64,000 nt of DNA from JAGRMG01 sp047975215 (GTDB lineage Bacteria > Pseudomonadota > Alphaproteobacteria > Rhodobacterales > Rhodobacteraceae): contig JBKEDD010000098.1 of NCBI GenBank assembly GCA_047975215.1, forward strand, positions 1 through 64,000, written 5' to 3'. This document shows, one piece after another, positions 7,619 through 16,649 of the stretch. Each line of letters begins with the position of its first letter. The first letter of the stretch is position 1. A program made the translations under genes and the position numbers. Below the pieces are notes generated by a model, which was not told where the DNA came from, made no database searches, and worked only from the letters and a program-made list of their open reading frames with translations.

Positions 7619-8944
7619 TCAGGTGCCCGTGGGGCGCTTTTCGGCCTGTGCATCGTTCTCGGTTTCGGCCTGTACTTCGGCCTGTGCTTCTGCCTGTGCC
7701 TCGGCTTCGATCTCGGCGGCATATTCCTGCGCGAGTTCAACCGCGACCGGCGTCGAGGTCGGCGACATCGGCGCGTAGGTGGCGGTATCCTCGACCCGGA
7801 CCGAGGGGCGCTGCGTCGCGCGGTAGACGGCATAGGCGGCAAGCGCGAACAGCAGCACCGCGATGACCAGGAAGAATCCGCCCGGCCCCATCACCGAATC
7901 GCCCATCAGCCAGCCGGTAATCAGTGGTCCGGCGATGGCCCCCAGACCGTTGATGAATATCAGCCCGCCCGACGCCGCCGCCATGTCCTCGGGCTGCAGA
8001 TAGTCGTTGGTATAGGCGATCAGTAGCGAATAAAGCGGGTTGGACAACCCGCCGATGATGAAGGCGGCCGCCAGCAGCATCAGGTATTGCCCGCCCAGCA
8101 ACATCCCGATCATCGCGCCGGTGCCGCCCGCGAACGCCACCATCATGATCAGAAGGCGCCGGTCCATGCGGTCCGACACCCAGCCCAGCGGGTATTGCAG
8201 CACCGTGGCGCCAATATAGAACACGGCCACGAAGATCGAGATCTGGGGCAGGCTGAGCCCGACGTGGGCACCATAGACCGCTGCCATGCCGAATTGCGAC
8301 GAAAACACCCCGCCCAGCAGGAACATGCCCATGCAGCCCAGCGGCGAGATGTTGTATAGCTGTGTCAGCGTCATCGGCTTGGCGGTATCGAAGGCCGGGG
8401 TCGGGCTGATCGACAGCAGGATCGGCCCGAAGGATATGGAAATCACCACCGAGGCGATGACAAAGGTGACATAGCCGGACGGATCCCCCACCAGCAGCAA
8501 CGCCTGCGCGCTGACGATGCCTATCATCTGCACGATCATGTACAGCGACAGCGCCTTGCCGCGGTTTTCATTACTGGCGGCGTTGTTGAGCCAGCTTTCG
8601 GCGGTGACATAGACGCCGGAGAAGCAGAACCCGATAAGGACGCGGCCGGCAAACCATGCGTAAGGGTTTGCAAATACGGGATAAAGAATCATCACCGCCG
8701 AAATGAACGAGGCCAGGGCAGCGAAAACGCGCACATGACCGACACGGCGGATCATCTCCGGGGCCACGCGCGAACCGCCCAGAAAACCGATGAAATAGGC
8801 AGACATCACATAGGACATCTGAAACGTCGAAAAGCCCTCGATCTCGCCCCGAACGCCCAGCAACGTGCCTTGCAAACCGTTGCCGATCATCAACAGGCCA
8901 ACGCCGATCAGAAGCGCCCAGGCGCTTGAAATTACCTGTAGCAT
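7619..8944 (-). CDS. MFS transporter, YcaD-like
   Basis: A 441-residue major facilitator of 12 predicted helices. It contains GVYVTAESWLNN, the AESWLN signature of YcaD-type MFS proteins, and a DRMDRRLL loop typical of MFS cytoplasmic loops. The substrate is not known. The C-terminal ~35 residues after the last helix are low complexity, rich in Glu-Ala-Gln (AEAQAEAQAEVQAE), encoded by a degenerate repeat near 7660-7720. The ATG at 8944 follows GGGAGG; an earlier start would add 18 residues ahead of the first helix. Confidence 0.85.
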   Translation of the reverse strand: MLQVISSAWALLIGVGLLMIGNGLQGTLLGVRGEIEGFSTFQMSYVMSAYFIGFLGGSRVAPEMIRRVGHVRVFAALASFISAVMILYPVFANPYAWFAGRVLIGFCFSGVYVTAESWLNNAASNENRGKALSLYMIVQMIGIVSAQALLLVGDPSGYVTFVIASVVISISFGPILLSISPTPAFDTAKPMTLTQLYNISPLGCMGMFLLGGVFSSQFGMAAVYGAHVGLSLPQISIFVAVFYIGATVLQYPLGWVSDRMDRRLLIMMVAFAGGTGAMIGMLLGGQYLMLLAAAFIIGGLSNPLYSLLIAYTNDYLQPEDMAAASGGLIFINGLGAIAGPLITGWLMGDSVMGPGGFFLVIAVLLFALAAYAVYRATQRPSVRVEDTATYAPMSPTSTPVAVELAQEYAAEIEAEAQAEAQAEVQAETENDAQAEKRPTGT

Positions 8945-9024
8945 CGCCGGCCTCCCTGTGTTCGGCACCCGTTTCGTGAGTTTTGCCCAGCCAACCATCC
9001 GTCGCGCGGGGCGGTCCCGTTCGT

Positions 9025-10113
9025 CTACGACAGTTCCGGGGTCGGTTTTTGCCCCTCGCCTGCGCGCCCGGGTATCAGCAACGAGGCGTCGCCATAGGAA
9101 AAGAACCGATAGCCCGAACGCACCGCATGGTCATAAACCGACATTATACGGTCTTGCCCCATAAACGCGGCGACCAGCATCAGCAAGGTCGATTTCGGCA
9201 GGTGGAAGTTGGTTATCAGCGCGTCGCAGACACGAAATTCAAAGCCGGGATAGATGAAGATGTCGGTCTTGCCTTCCCAGGGCCGGATGATGCCCTCGCG
9301 CGCTGCGCTTTCGATCAGGCGCAGCGCCGTGGTGCCCACCGGGATCACCCGGCCGCCGGCGGCCCGGGTGGCGGCGATCTCGGCGGCGGCGGTTGCGCCG
9401 ACCCGGCCCCATTCGGCGTGCATCTTGTGGGTGGTCACGTCCTCGACCTTGACGGGCAGGAACGTGCCGGCGCCGACATGCAGGGTGACATGGCTAAAGG
9501 CAACCCCCGCCCGGCGCAGCCGCTCAAGCAGCGGCCGGTCGAAATGCAGCGATGCCGTGGGGGCGGCCACGGCGCCGGAATGACGCGCCCAGACGGTCTG
9601 ATAATCCTCGCGATCACGGGCATCCGCGGGCCGCCGCGCGGCGATGTAGGGCGGCAGCGGCATGGCGCCTGCCCGCTCCAGGGCGGCGTCGAAATCCGCA
9701 CCGGCCAGGTTGAAGCGCAACACGCCCTGCCCGTCGGATACCGCGATCAGCGTCGCGCTCAGCCCGTCGGAAAAAGTGATCGTCTCGCCCGTGCGCACCT
9801 TTCGCAAGGGCCTGAGCAGCGCCGCCCAGTCGCCGCCGGGGCGCGGTTCAAGCAACGTCACCTCGATCCTTGCGGCGCTGCCGCCCTGCGCGCCTTCGCG
9901 GCGGCGCTGCCCACTCAGCCGGGCCGGGATGACGCGGGTATCGTTCAGTACCAGCCGGTCGCCGGGGCGCAGCCAGGCGGGCAGATCGCGCACCCCGGCA
10001 TCGACGATCCGGTCCCCGTCGGCCACCAGCAGACGCGCCGCCGAGCGCGGCACCGCGGGCCGCGTCGCGATGCGATCTTCGGGCAGGTCGAAATCGAAAT
10101 CGGCGAGTTTCAT
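9025..10113 (-). CDS. queA: S-adenosylmethionine:tRNA ribosyltransferase-isomerase
   Basis: A 362-residue QueA, which transfers and isomerises the ribosyl group of SAM onto preQ1 in tRNA to give epoxyqueuosine. N-terminal KLADFDFDLPEDRIATRP and the blocks RLLVADG, LVLNDTRVIPARL and HVGAGTFLPVKVEDV are diagnostic. The internal ATG at 10113 gives the canonical N terminus MKLADFDFDLPE. It lies 80 bases upstream of the MFS gene on the same strand. Confidence 0.97.
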   Translation of the reverse strand: MKLADFDFDLPEDRIATRPAVPRSAARLLVADGDRIVDAGVRDLPAWLRPGDRLVLNDTRVIPARLSGQRRREGAQGGSAARIEVTLLEPRPGGDWAALLRPLRKVRTGETITFSDGLSATLIAVSDGQGVLRFNLAGADFDAALERAGAMPLPPYIAARRPADARDREDYQTVWARHSGAVAAPTASLHFDRPLLERLRRAGVAFSHVTLHVGAGTFLPVKVEDVTTHKMHAEWGRVGATAAAEIAATRAAGGRVIPVGTTALRLIESAAREGIIRPWEGKTDIFIYPGFEFRVCDALITNFHLPKSTLLMLVAAFMGQDRIMSVYDHAVRSGYRFFSYGDASLLIPGRAGEGQKPTPELS

Positions 10114-10172
10114 GGCGCCGGCTTTAGACCTCTCGGCGGCGTTTGACCACACTCGACGGTCGCGCTTCGGGC

Positions 10173-13100
10173 TCAGCGGTCACCACCCGAGGGCCGTGCC
10201 TTGGGTTGCGGCGCGGGCGCGGCCGGTGTCGCCGAAACCGCCGGCACGTCGGGTGGCGCGCCTCGGAACACATCGCGCAGCATCCCCGGGGCCAGACCGG
10301 ACAACGGGTTGACCTGTACGTCCGGCGCGCTTGCCGGTCCGCTCAGGGTATAGCTGAAGCCGATCAGCCCCTCGCCCTTGCGGGTAAGCATGCTGCCGAT
10401 GCTGTTAAGCAGATAGACCGGCGAGATCACGCCGCGCATGGCAAGCCTGCTGCTGGCGATGTCGTAAAGCCCGTCCATCGAGATCCCGATCGACGGGCCG
10501 ACGGCGCTGCCCTCAAGCAAGGTCAGGCGCGACGGGCCAAGCCGGAACCGGCCCGCGACCTCGGTAAACAAAATGCCTTGCCCCGCCATCTCATCCAGAA
10601 GGCCAACCACACTGACCGCGTTCAGAAGCGCGGCCATCGTCGGCGCGTCCCTGACCCGCGTGTTGCGCACCTCGACCGCCCCGTCGAAATGTCCGGCCTC
10701 GCCCACCGGCAACAGCGTCATGGCGAAATCGCCGCCCCATCCGTGCTGGAAGATGCCGGCGGCGCGGAACACCGCGCCGGCATCGGGCGACGTCACCCGA
10801 ACCGCGCTGCGCCCGTCTTTGGGCACGATCGTACCCGATATTCCCGCCTGCCCGTTCAGGGCGCCGCTGAACTGCCCGCTCAGACCGCCCGTGGCGGTGA
10901 ACTGCCCCGAAAACCCGGTCAGCGCCATTGTGTCCGTGACCTGGAACCGGCTCAGCCTGACGCTCATCGGGCCGGTACCTTCGCGCCCGCCACCGCCCAC
11001 GGCAAAGCTCGCCCGCCGCATGTCCAGCGTGCCATCGAGAATGCGGACTTCCGGCGCCGCCGCGCCGCGTCCGACAAGTTCGACGGTTGCGTGAAGCCAG
11101 TCACCGATCCTGACCGGGTCGAACAGCGCCCGTTCGAGACCGCCGCCCTCGCGATTCAGCACGGTGCCGGTGGCCGACAGCCCGGCCGCCTCTATGACCA
11201 GCCGGTCGATTCGGGTCTGCGGCCCCAGACTGCCGCTGATTTCCAGGCTTCCGGTCGCTGACAGCGGCTTGTTCCAGCCCAGTTGGGGCAGGCTCAACCC
11301 GACGCCGGCAAGATCCGATTTCAGGGCCAGGGCCGGCGCCTTTCCGGGCGCGAACTCCAGCGAGAATTCGCCGCTGCCCTGCCCCGACACGCTGCCCGGC
11401 GGCAGGCCGATGCCGAAGGTCTCGACCATCCGGGGCGAGAGTTCGACCGTACCGCTCAGCCGGCTGCTGCGCGCGGCTCCCTTGCCGATCGGCTGGCGCC
11501 AGCGCACCCGTGCGGGAAGGTCGTCGATCCGCACCGCACCCGAAACCGCCACCTCGGCGTTGTCGGCACGAACCCGCAACTGCGGCGCCCTGACCAGGTG
11601 ATTGGGAACCAGAACCGTGCTGCTGACCGCGTCGATCACGCCGTCAAGGTGAAAGTCCATCTCGTCGAACTGCGCGCCCTTCTTGAGCGGCAGCGCCAGC
11701 GTACCGGTGGCGCGCACGGCACCGTCGGCCATGTCCTCCGGCAGCGGCGTCCCTTTGAGGATCTGCAAGGGCGGTCGGTTCAGCAACGACAGAACCGCGG
11801 TGACGGTTCCGGCCGCCTGCATGCGCACCACACCCGGCGCGGCGCGTCTGATCGAGGTGTCGGGCACGATGAACGAGGTGCCCGAAACGTCCAGCGCACC
11901 GCCCTGGCCGGCGCGCACGACTCCGGCGGTCGCGGTAACGACGAACCGCTTGCGCAGCAGCGATGCGTGACCCGCGGCGCCGGTGATCGGCGGCATGGTC
12001 CTGAGAAACCGGATACCGGCATCGGAAAAATCGAAATCCCCGTAAAGCTCGGGTTTGCCCCCGGGGGCCAGGCGCAGCGCAAAGTCAATATCCCGCAAGT
12101 TGCCGCCCGAGAGGTTCTCGGCCACCCATTTTCGCGGCTTCGGCGACAGCCTGGCCGGCCAAAGCCGCATCAGCCGGTCGGTATTCAGACTGTCGGCCCG
12201 CGCGTCCAGCGCCAGCCGCCAGCCGCCTTCAGCCGCGGCCAGGTCGCCCGAAACCCCCAACCTCCAGTCGCGCGCGCCAATCGTCATCTGGCCCACGGTC
12301 AACCGGAACGGATCCAGGGCGAGGCGGAAATCCAGCCCCGCCCGGTCCAGGACCAGCGGTTCTTCGTATTGCCCCGGAGGGTCGAGGCGCAGTCCGCGCA
12401 GGGTGAACTGACCGACCATGTCGCTCGGCACGCCGTTGCTAGCGCCGTTCAGCCAGGCGTGCCCCTCGGCGATACCCGATCCCCAGGCGCTTGAAACCGA
12501 CAACTCGTCGAATTCCAGGACCTGCCGGACGGGATCGTAGGTGAAATAGCTTCGCGCCCCGTCGAACGGGACGGGCGACGTGCTGTCGGTCGGTTGCAGC
12601 ACACCGGCACCGATCTGCAAGGTCGCCGAAAGCGGCCCCAGCGTGCCATCCGGGTGCACCGCCGCGCGCAGCGCACCCGAAATCGGCGCCCGTAACGCGC
12701 CCAGCCAGGCCAGCGCGACACCCTGCGCGGCGATATCCTGCGCCGCGATGTCCTGCACCGAAACCCCGATATGCGCCCCGGTCTCGCCGATCCGGCTTTC
12801 ATAGTTCATCTCGACGGAACTGGCATAGGCGCGGCCGCTGAGCAGTGCGAATCCGGCAGCAATACGCAGGTTCTCGCCTTCACGATCCAGACGCAGGGTG
12901 CCACCGTCCAGCGTCCAGGCCCGGCCCTGACGCAGATCCTCGTAGCGCAGGGTCAGGCTGTCCAGTTCAAGGTCGGTCAGATGGGCCAGTTGCGGCGTCA
13001 TGAGCCGCCGCTCCCACGCCGCGATCAGCTGCGTGATGCCGGCTGCCTGCCCGGCCGGCGCGGCGGCGCCGCCAAAGGACAGCGCCACCCCGCCCCCGGC

Positions 13101-13541
13101 ATCCCGGCGCAGGGTGGCGAAGGCACCGCTGAGCGCGATGCTCGCGGGCTGCACCCTGCCGTTCAGCAGCGGGCGCAGGGCCAGGGCGGCACGGGCATCG
13201 GCCAGTTGCACGATTGGCTGCCCGGCGGAATCCGACAGAACCACATCGCGCAACCGCAGGCGCGGCTGCCAACCCTCGTGCATCACGAACTGCACATCGC
13301 CGAACTCGACCTGCAAACCGTTCAGGCCGACTGCGATGCGCTCTTCCAGGCGGTGGCGCAGCCAGTCGGGGGCATGCAGCCGCTGGCCCAGCAGCATCGC
13401 CACAGCCACCACGACGGTAGCGATCAGGATCGTCGCAAGGCGCATGGCCCAGACGCTGACGCGCCTGGCATAAAGCAGCTTCCGGCGCGCCTTCTGCGCC
13501 CGGGTTTCCGCCTTGGCCCCGGTCTTGCCCTCATGGGTCAT
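10173..13541 (-). CDS. Large AsmA/YhdP-like envelope protein (DUF3971)
   Basis: A 1122-residue protein with a basic cytoplasmic N terminus, one transmembrane helix (about residues 30-55) and a long beta-rich periplasmic part. The N-terminal region resembles DUF3971 and the C-terminal stretch (ITRKGEGLIGFSYTLSGPA..PDVQVNPLSGLAPGMLR) is the AsmA-like C-terminal domain found in YhdP/TamB-type proteins. Such proteins span the periplasm and are implicated in phospholipid movement to the outer membrane. An ATG five codons inside a TTG-initiated alternative was chosen. It ends 59 bases before queA and diverges from bcp. Confidence 0.85.
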   Translation of the reverse strand: MTHEGKTGAKAETRAQKARRKLLYARRVSVWAMRLATILIATVVVAVAMLLGQRLHAPDWLRHRLEERIAVGLNGLQVEFGDVQFVMHEGWQPRLRLRDVVLSDSAGQPIVQLADARAALALRPLLNGRVQPASIALSGAFATLRRDAGGGVALSFGGAAAPAGQAAGITQLIAAWERRLMTPQLAHLTDLELDSLTLRYEDLRQGRAWTLDGGTLRLDREGENLRIAAGFALLSGRAYASSVEMNYESRIGETGAHIGVSVQDIAAQDIAAQGVALAWLGALRAPISGALRAAVHPDGTLGPLSATLQIGAGVLQPTDSTSPVPFDGARSYFTYDPVRQVLEFDELSVSSAWGSGIAEGHAWLNGASNGVPSDMVGQFTLRGLRLDPPGQYEEPLVLDRAGLDFRLALDPFRLTVGQMTIGARDWRLGVSGDLAAAEGGWRLALDARADSLNTDRLMRLWPARLSPKPRKWVAENLSGGNLRDIDFALRLAPGGKPELYGDFDFSDAGIRFLRTMPPITGAAGHASLLRKRFVVTATAGVVRAGQGGALDVSGTSFIVPDTSIRRAAPGVVRMQAAGTVTAVLSLLNRPPLQILKGTPLPEDMADGAVRATGTLALPLKKGAQFDEMDFHLDGVIDAVSSTVLVPNHLVRAPQLRVRADNAEVAVSGAVRIDDLPARVRWRQPIGKGAARSSRLSGTVELSPRMVETFGIGLPPGSVSGQGSGEFSLEFAPGKAPALALKSDLAGVGLSLPQLGWNKPLSATGSLEISGSLGPQTRIDRLVIEAAGLSATGTVLNREGGGLERALFDPVRIGDWLHATVELVGRGAAAPEVRILDGTLDMRRASFAVGGGGREGTGPMSVRLSRFQVTDTMALTGFSGQFTATGGLSGQFSGALNGQAGISGTIVPKDGRSAVRVTSPDAGAVFRAAGIFQHGWGGDFAMTLLPVGEAGHFDGAVEVRNTRVRDAPTMAALLNAVSVVGLLDEMAGQGILFTEVAGRFRLGPSRLTLLEGSAVGPSIGISMDGLYDIASSRLAMRGVISPVYLLNSIGSMLTRKGEGLIGFSYTLSGPASAPDVQVNPLSGLAPGMLRDVFRGAPPDVPAVSATPAAPAPQPKARPSGGDR

Positions 13542-13624
13542 GCCATGCGTTCCCAAGCCTTCGCTCTTGCTTCGGGCGCCGCTATGTGGAACTCACCCGC
13601 ACCAACCATTGCCGGAGTTGCCCG

Positions 13625-14098
13625 ATGCCCGACACGAACGACACCGCCCCCGATTTCGTCCTGCCCCGCGACGGCGGCGGCAAGATCGCGTTATCCGATC
13701 TTCGCGGCGGCGCGGTCGTTCTGTTCTTCTATCCCAAGGATGATACGCCGGGCTGCACCCGGGAATCCATCGGATTTTCCGAGCACTCGCACGCCTTTGC
13801 CGAGGCCGGCGCACGGGTGTTCGGAATATCGCGCGACAGCGTGGCCAGACACGACCGTTTCGTAGCCCGGCACGGGCTGAGCGTACCGCTGCTGTCGGAC
13901 GAGGATGGCGCGGTCTGCGAAGACTACGGCGTGTGGACCGAGAAGAAGAACTACGGACGGACCTACATGGGCATCGAACGCACGACCTTCCTGATCGGCC
14001 CGGATGGCCGGATCGCGCGGGTCTGGCGCAAGGTGCGGGTGGCCGGCCATGCCGAAACGGTACTGGCGGCGGTGCGCGCGATGGATGCCTGCGCCTGA
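13625..14098 (+). CDS. bcp: Thioredoxin-dependent peroxiredoxin, Bcp/PrxQ type
   Basis: A 157-residue peroxiredoxin that reduces hydroperoxides using thioredoxin. It has FYPKDDTPGCTRES with the peroxidatic Cys, then a conserved SRDSVARHDRFVARHGL block. The resolving Cys five residues after the peroxidatic one (as in E. coli Bcp) is Ile here, so it would work as a 1-Cys type or use another Cys (AVCEDYGV). GGAG precedes the ATG at 13625. It is followed by an intergenic region with two short hairpins and the converging coxE-like gene. Confidence 0.93.
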   Translation: MPDTNDTAPDFVLPRDGGGKIALSDLRGGAVVLFFYPKDDTPGCTRESIGFSEHSHAFAEAGARVFGISRDSVARHDRFVARHGLSVPLLSDEDGAVCEDYGVWTEKKNYGRTYMGIERTTFLIGPDGRIARVWRKVRVAGHAETVLAAVRAMDACA

Positions 14099-14164
14099 CC
14101 GCAATCGGCAGACATGCCGGCCATTGCCCACCGGCGAGACCGGCCCGGCATTCGGACGCGGACA

Positions 14165-14204
14165 AACGGTTGGAAACCGTTCGGACCAAAGCCTTGTTCA
14201 AGGC
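14165..14204. other. Two adjacent short perfect hairpins between bcp and the CoxE-like gene
   Basis: AACGGTT-gga-AACCGTT at 14165-14181 and GCCTTG-tt-CAAGGC at 14191-14204. Both lie in the 117-base gap between converging genes. There is no clear T tract, so they may be a weak bidirectional terminator. Confidence 0.45.
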
Positions 14205-14215
14205 CTTGACGGCGT

Positions 14216-15475
14216 TCAGCCCGCCAGCATCGCCATAAGCCGCGCCTTTTCGCCGTCATCCCCGGGCCGCGAGATCGCCTGCGCCAGGGCTTCCAGCGAC
14301 GCGATGGAATGGCCGGCACGCAGACAGTCCACATGCGGCAGCATCGCCGCGATCCCGCGCGCCCTGGGCGCAAAACCGTCCCAGCGCAGCAGCGGGTTGA
14401 GCCAGATCAGCCGGCGGGCGGAAAGGTGCAGCCGTTCGATCTCGCCTGAGAGAACGTCGGGGTCGTCGCGCTCCAGCCCGTCGGTAATCAGCAACACCAC
14501 CGCCCCCTGCCCCGTCACCCGGCGCGACCAGTCGCGGTTGAACTCGTGCAGACAGGCGCCGATCCGCGTGCCGCCCTCCCAGTCCTGCGCCTCGGCTCCG
14601 GCGGCGGCCAGCGCGGCATCGACGTCGCGCGTTGCCAGATGACGGGTGATGTTGGTCAGCCGGGTGCCGAAGGTGAAGGCATGCACCCTGGCCCAGCCCC
14701 GGCCGCGCACGTTCGAGACCGAATGGAGAAAGTGCAGGATCATGCGGCTGTACTGACTCATCGAACCGGAAATGTCGCAAAGAACGACGAGGTTCGGCCA
14801 GCGCGGCCGGGCGGTCTTGCGGTAGAGGTCGTGCATTTCTCCGCCCTGGCGCATAGACGCCCGCAGGCTCCTGCGCCGGTCATACCGCCGGCCGGTCGCG
14901 CTGGGCTGGGCGCGCCGCGACGGGATCGGCCGCACCGGCAGGCTGATCCGGGTCAGCATGCGCCTGGCCTGCGCCATCTCCTCGGTACTCATCTGCTCGA
15001 AGTCGAGACTTCGCAGACGTTCTTCGGACGACATGGTCAGCGACGCGTCGATCTCGACCCGGGTTTCCTCGTCGCCTTGCCGGGCTTGCCCGGGCAGGTC
15101 GCGCCTGACCCCGTCCAGCAGCGCCTCGGCGGCGCGTTTCTCGGCCGCCTGCGCCGGGCGGTCTTCCTGCACACCGCGGACCGCCGGCAGCAGCATCGCC
15201 ATCATGTGTTCGAGAAAGCGCGGGTCGCGCCAGTAGAGGCGGAAGATCTGCGAAAATACCGCGCGCTGTTCGGGGCGGTTGACGAAACAGGCATGCAGCG
15301 TCCAGTAGAAATCGCGCTTGTCGGTGAATCCCGCGGCCGCCACGGCGCGGATCGCGCCGATCACCCGTCCGGGACCGATCGGCAGCCCGGCCTTGCGCAG
15401 CGCGCGGGCGAAATGGACGATGTTCTGCGCCAGCCTGGGTTCGTCGGGAAGCTCGAGCGGCGGGTTTTCGGACAT
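14216..15475 (-). CDS. CoxE-like von Willebrand A protein
   Basis: A 419-residue cytoplasmic protein of the CoxE/VWA family. The C-terminal vWA domain holds a MIDAS motif LCDISGSMSQYSR near residue 234 and a GTRIGACLHEFNRDWSRRV stretch typical of the family. CoxE acts with the MoxR-type AAA ATPase CoxD in maturation of molybdenum hydroxylases; the neighbouring upstream gene is just such an ATPase. The pair is separated by 59 bases containing a dispersed hairpin repeat. The cox structural genes lie about 38 kb away in this window, so the exact client is an inference. Confidence 0.88.
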   Translation of the reverse strand: MSENPPLELPDEPRLAQNIVHFARALRKAGLPIGPGRVIGAIRAVAAAGFTDKRDFYWTLHACFVNRPEQRAVFSQIFRLYWRDPRFLEHMMAMLLPAVRGVQEDRPAQAAEKRAAEALLDGVRRDLPGQARQGDEETRVEIDASLTMSSEERLRSLDFEQMSTEEMAQARRMLTRISLPVRPIPSRRAQPSATGRRYDRRRSLRASMRQGGEMHDLYRKTARPRWPNLVVLCDISGSMSQYSRMILHFLHSVSNVRGRGWARVHAFTFGTRLTNITRHLATRDVDAALAAAGAEAQDWEGGTRIGACLHEFNRDWSRRVTGQGAVVLLITDGLERDDPDVLSGEIERLHLSARRLIWLNPLLRWDGFAPRARGIAAMLPHVDCLRAGHSIASLEALAQAISRPGDDGEKARLMAMLAG

Positions 15476-15484
15476 TCAGGCCAC

Positions 15485-15535
15485 GTGGGGGCGCTGCCCC
15501 CACACCCCCGGGATATTTGGAGCCAGAAGAAGGAT
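15485..15535 (+). repeat. Dispersed hairpin repeat, copy A
   Basis: GTGGGGGC-gct-GCCCCCAC (15485-15503), an eight-base perfect stem, followed by CACCCCCGGGATATTTGG and then AGCCAGAAGAAGGAT. It fills the gap between the MoxR and CoxE genes. Related copies occur at 44535, 50214, and 55510 (reverse). I recognise this as an element seen in many Rhodobacteraceae intergenic regions; its function is unproven. Confidence 0.65.
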
Positions 15536-16443
15536 CATGCCGGTTCGAGGCTGGCGCGGGCCTGATCGAGAATGCGCCTTGCCTCGCTTCCTTGCAGGCG
15601 GGCGATGTCGTCCTGGTATTTCAGGATCGCGCCCAGCGTGTCCGCGATTATTTCGGGACTGAGGTCGATCACGTCGAGCGCCAGCAGGCACCTGGCCCAG
15701 TCTATGGTTTCCGCTACGCCCGGCTTCTTGAACAGATCCTCGGTTCTGAGCTGCTGGACGAAGGCGACGATCTCGCGGCTGAGGCGTTCGGCGGCATCGG
15801 GCGCGCGGGCGTGCAGGATCTCGAGTTCGCGCCCGAAATCGGGGTAGTCGACCCAGTGATAGAGACAGCGGCGTTTCAGGGCGTCGTGTACCTCGCGGGT
15901 GCGGTTGCTGGTCAGGATGACGATGGGCGGTTGCGGGGCCTTGATGGTGCCCAGTTCCGGAATCGTGACCTGGAAATCCCCGAGCGCCTCGAGCAGGAAG
16001 GCCTCGAAGGGTTCGTCGGTACGGTCCAGTTCGTCGATCAGCAGGACCGGGGCGCCCGCGGGATCGGGTTCCATCGCGTCCAGCAGCGGCCGGCGGATCA
16101 GGTAGTCGGGGCCGAACAGTTCCCGTTGCAGCGCGGTGCGGTCGGCGCCGCCGGCCGCCTCGGCGGTGCGGATCGCCACCATCTGGGCCGGGAAATTCCA
16201 TTCATAGACCGCGCTTGCGGCGTCCAGGCCCTCATAGCATTGCAGTCGGATCAGGCGGCGGCCCAGGCCGGCGGCAAGCGCCCTGGCGATCTCGGTCTTG
16301 CCGACGCCCGCCTCGCCTTCCAGAAACAGCGGCCGCCCCAGCTTCAGCGACAGGAACGTCACGGTGGCCAGCGCCCGGCCGCATACGTAGTTCTGCCCGG
16401 CAAGAAGGTTCTGCACGGCGTCGATGGATTGCGGTACTTGCAT
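15535..16443 (-). CDS. MoxR-family AAA ATPase (CoxD-like)
   Basis: A 302-residue AAA+ ATPase of the MoxR class. It has Walker A GEAGVGKTE (residues 43-51), Walker B LLIDELDR, and VILTSNRTREVHDALKRRCLYHW, with sensor 1 and the arginine-finger region. MoxR/VWA pairs act as chaperones for metal-cofactor insertion; CoxD with CoxE matures CO dehydrogenase-type enzymes. The ATG at 16443 follows GGAGGGTCCACC. It is divergent from the glycosyltransferase cluster that starts at 16650. Confidence 0.9.
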   Translation of the reverse strand: MQVPQSIDAVQNLLAGQNYVCGRALATVTFLSLKLGRPLFLEGEAGVGKTEIARALAAGLGRRLIRLQCYEGLDAASAVYEWNFPAQMVAIRTAEAAGGADRTALQRELFGPDYLIRRPLLDAMEPDPAGAPVLLIDELDRTDEPFEAFLLEALGDFQVTIPELGTIKAPQPPIVILTSNRTREVHDALKRRCLYHWVDYPDFGRELEILHARAPDAAERLSREIVAFVQQLRTEDLFKKPGVAETIDWARCLLALDVIDLSPEIIADTLGAILKYQDDIARLQGSEARRILDQARASLEPA

Positions 16444-16649
16444 GGTGGACCCTCCGGCGCCCAAGAGGTCACGGCCGGGCGCCAAGGTCAAGCCGGCGCG
16501 GCGGTGCGGATACGGGTCAATGTTGACGGATTCCGCCCGAAATGTCATGAATTGCCGAACAATAGCGTGATACCGGCGCACGAGCGGCGAAACCGGAGGC
16601 GGCGAGGTGCGATGAGCGGCAGCGGATACGGCGCAGCAGGGGCGGCGGA

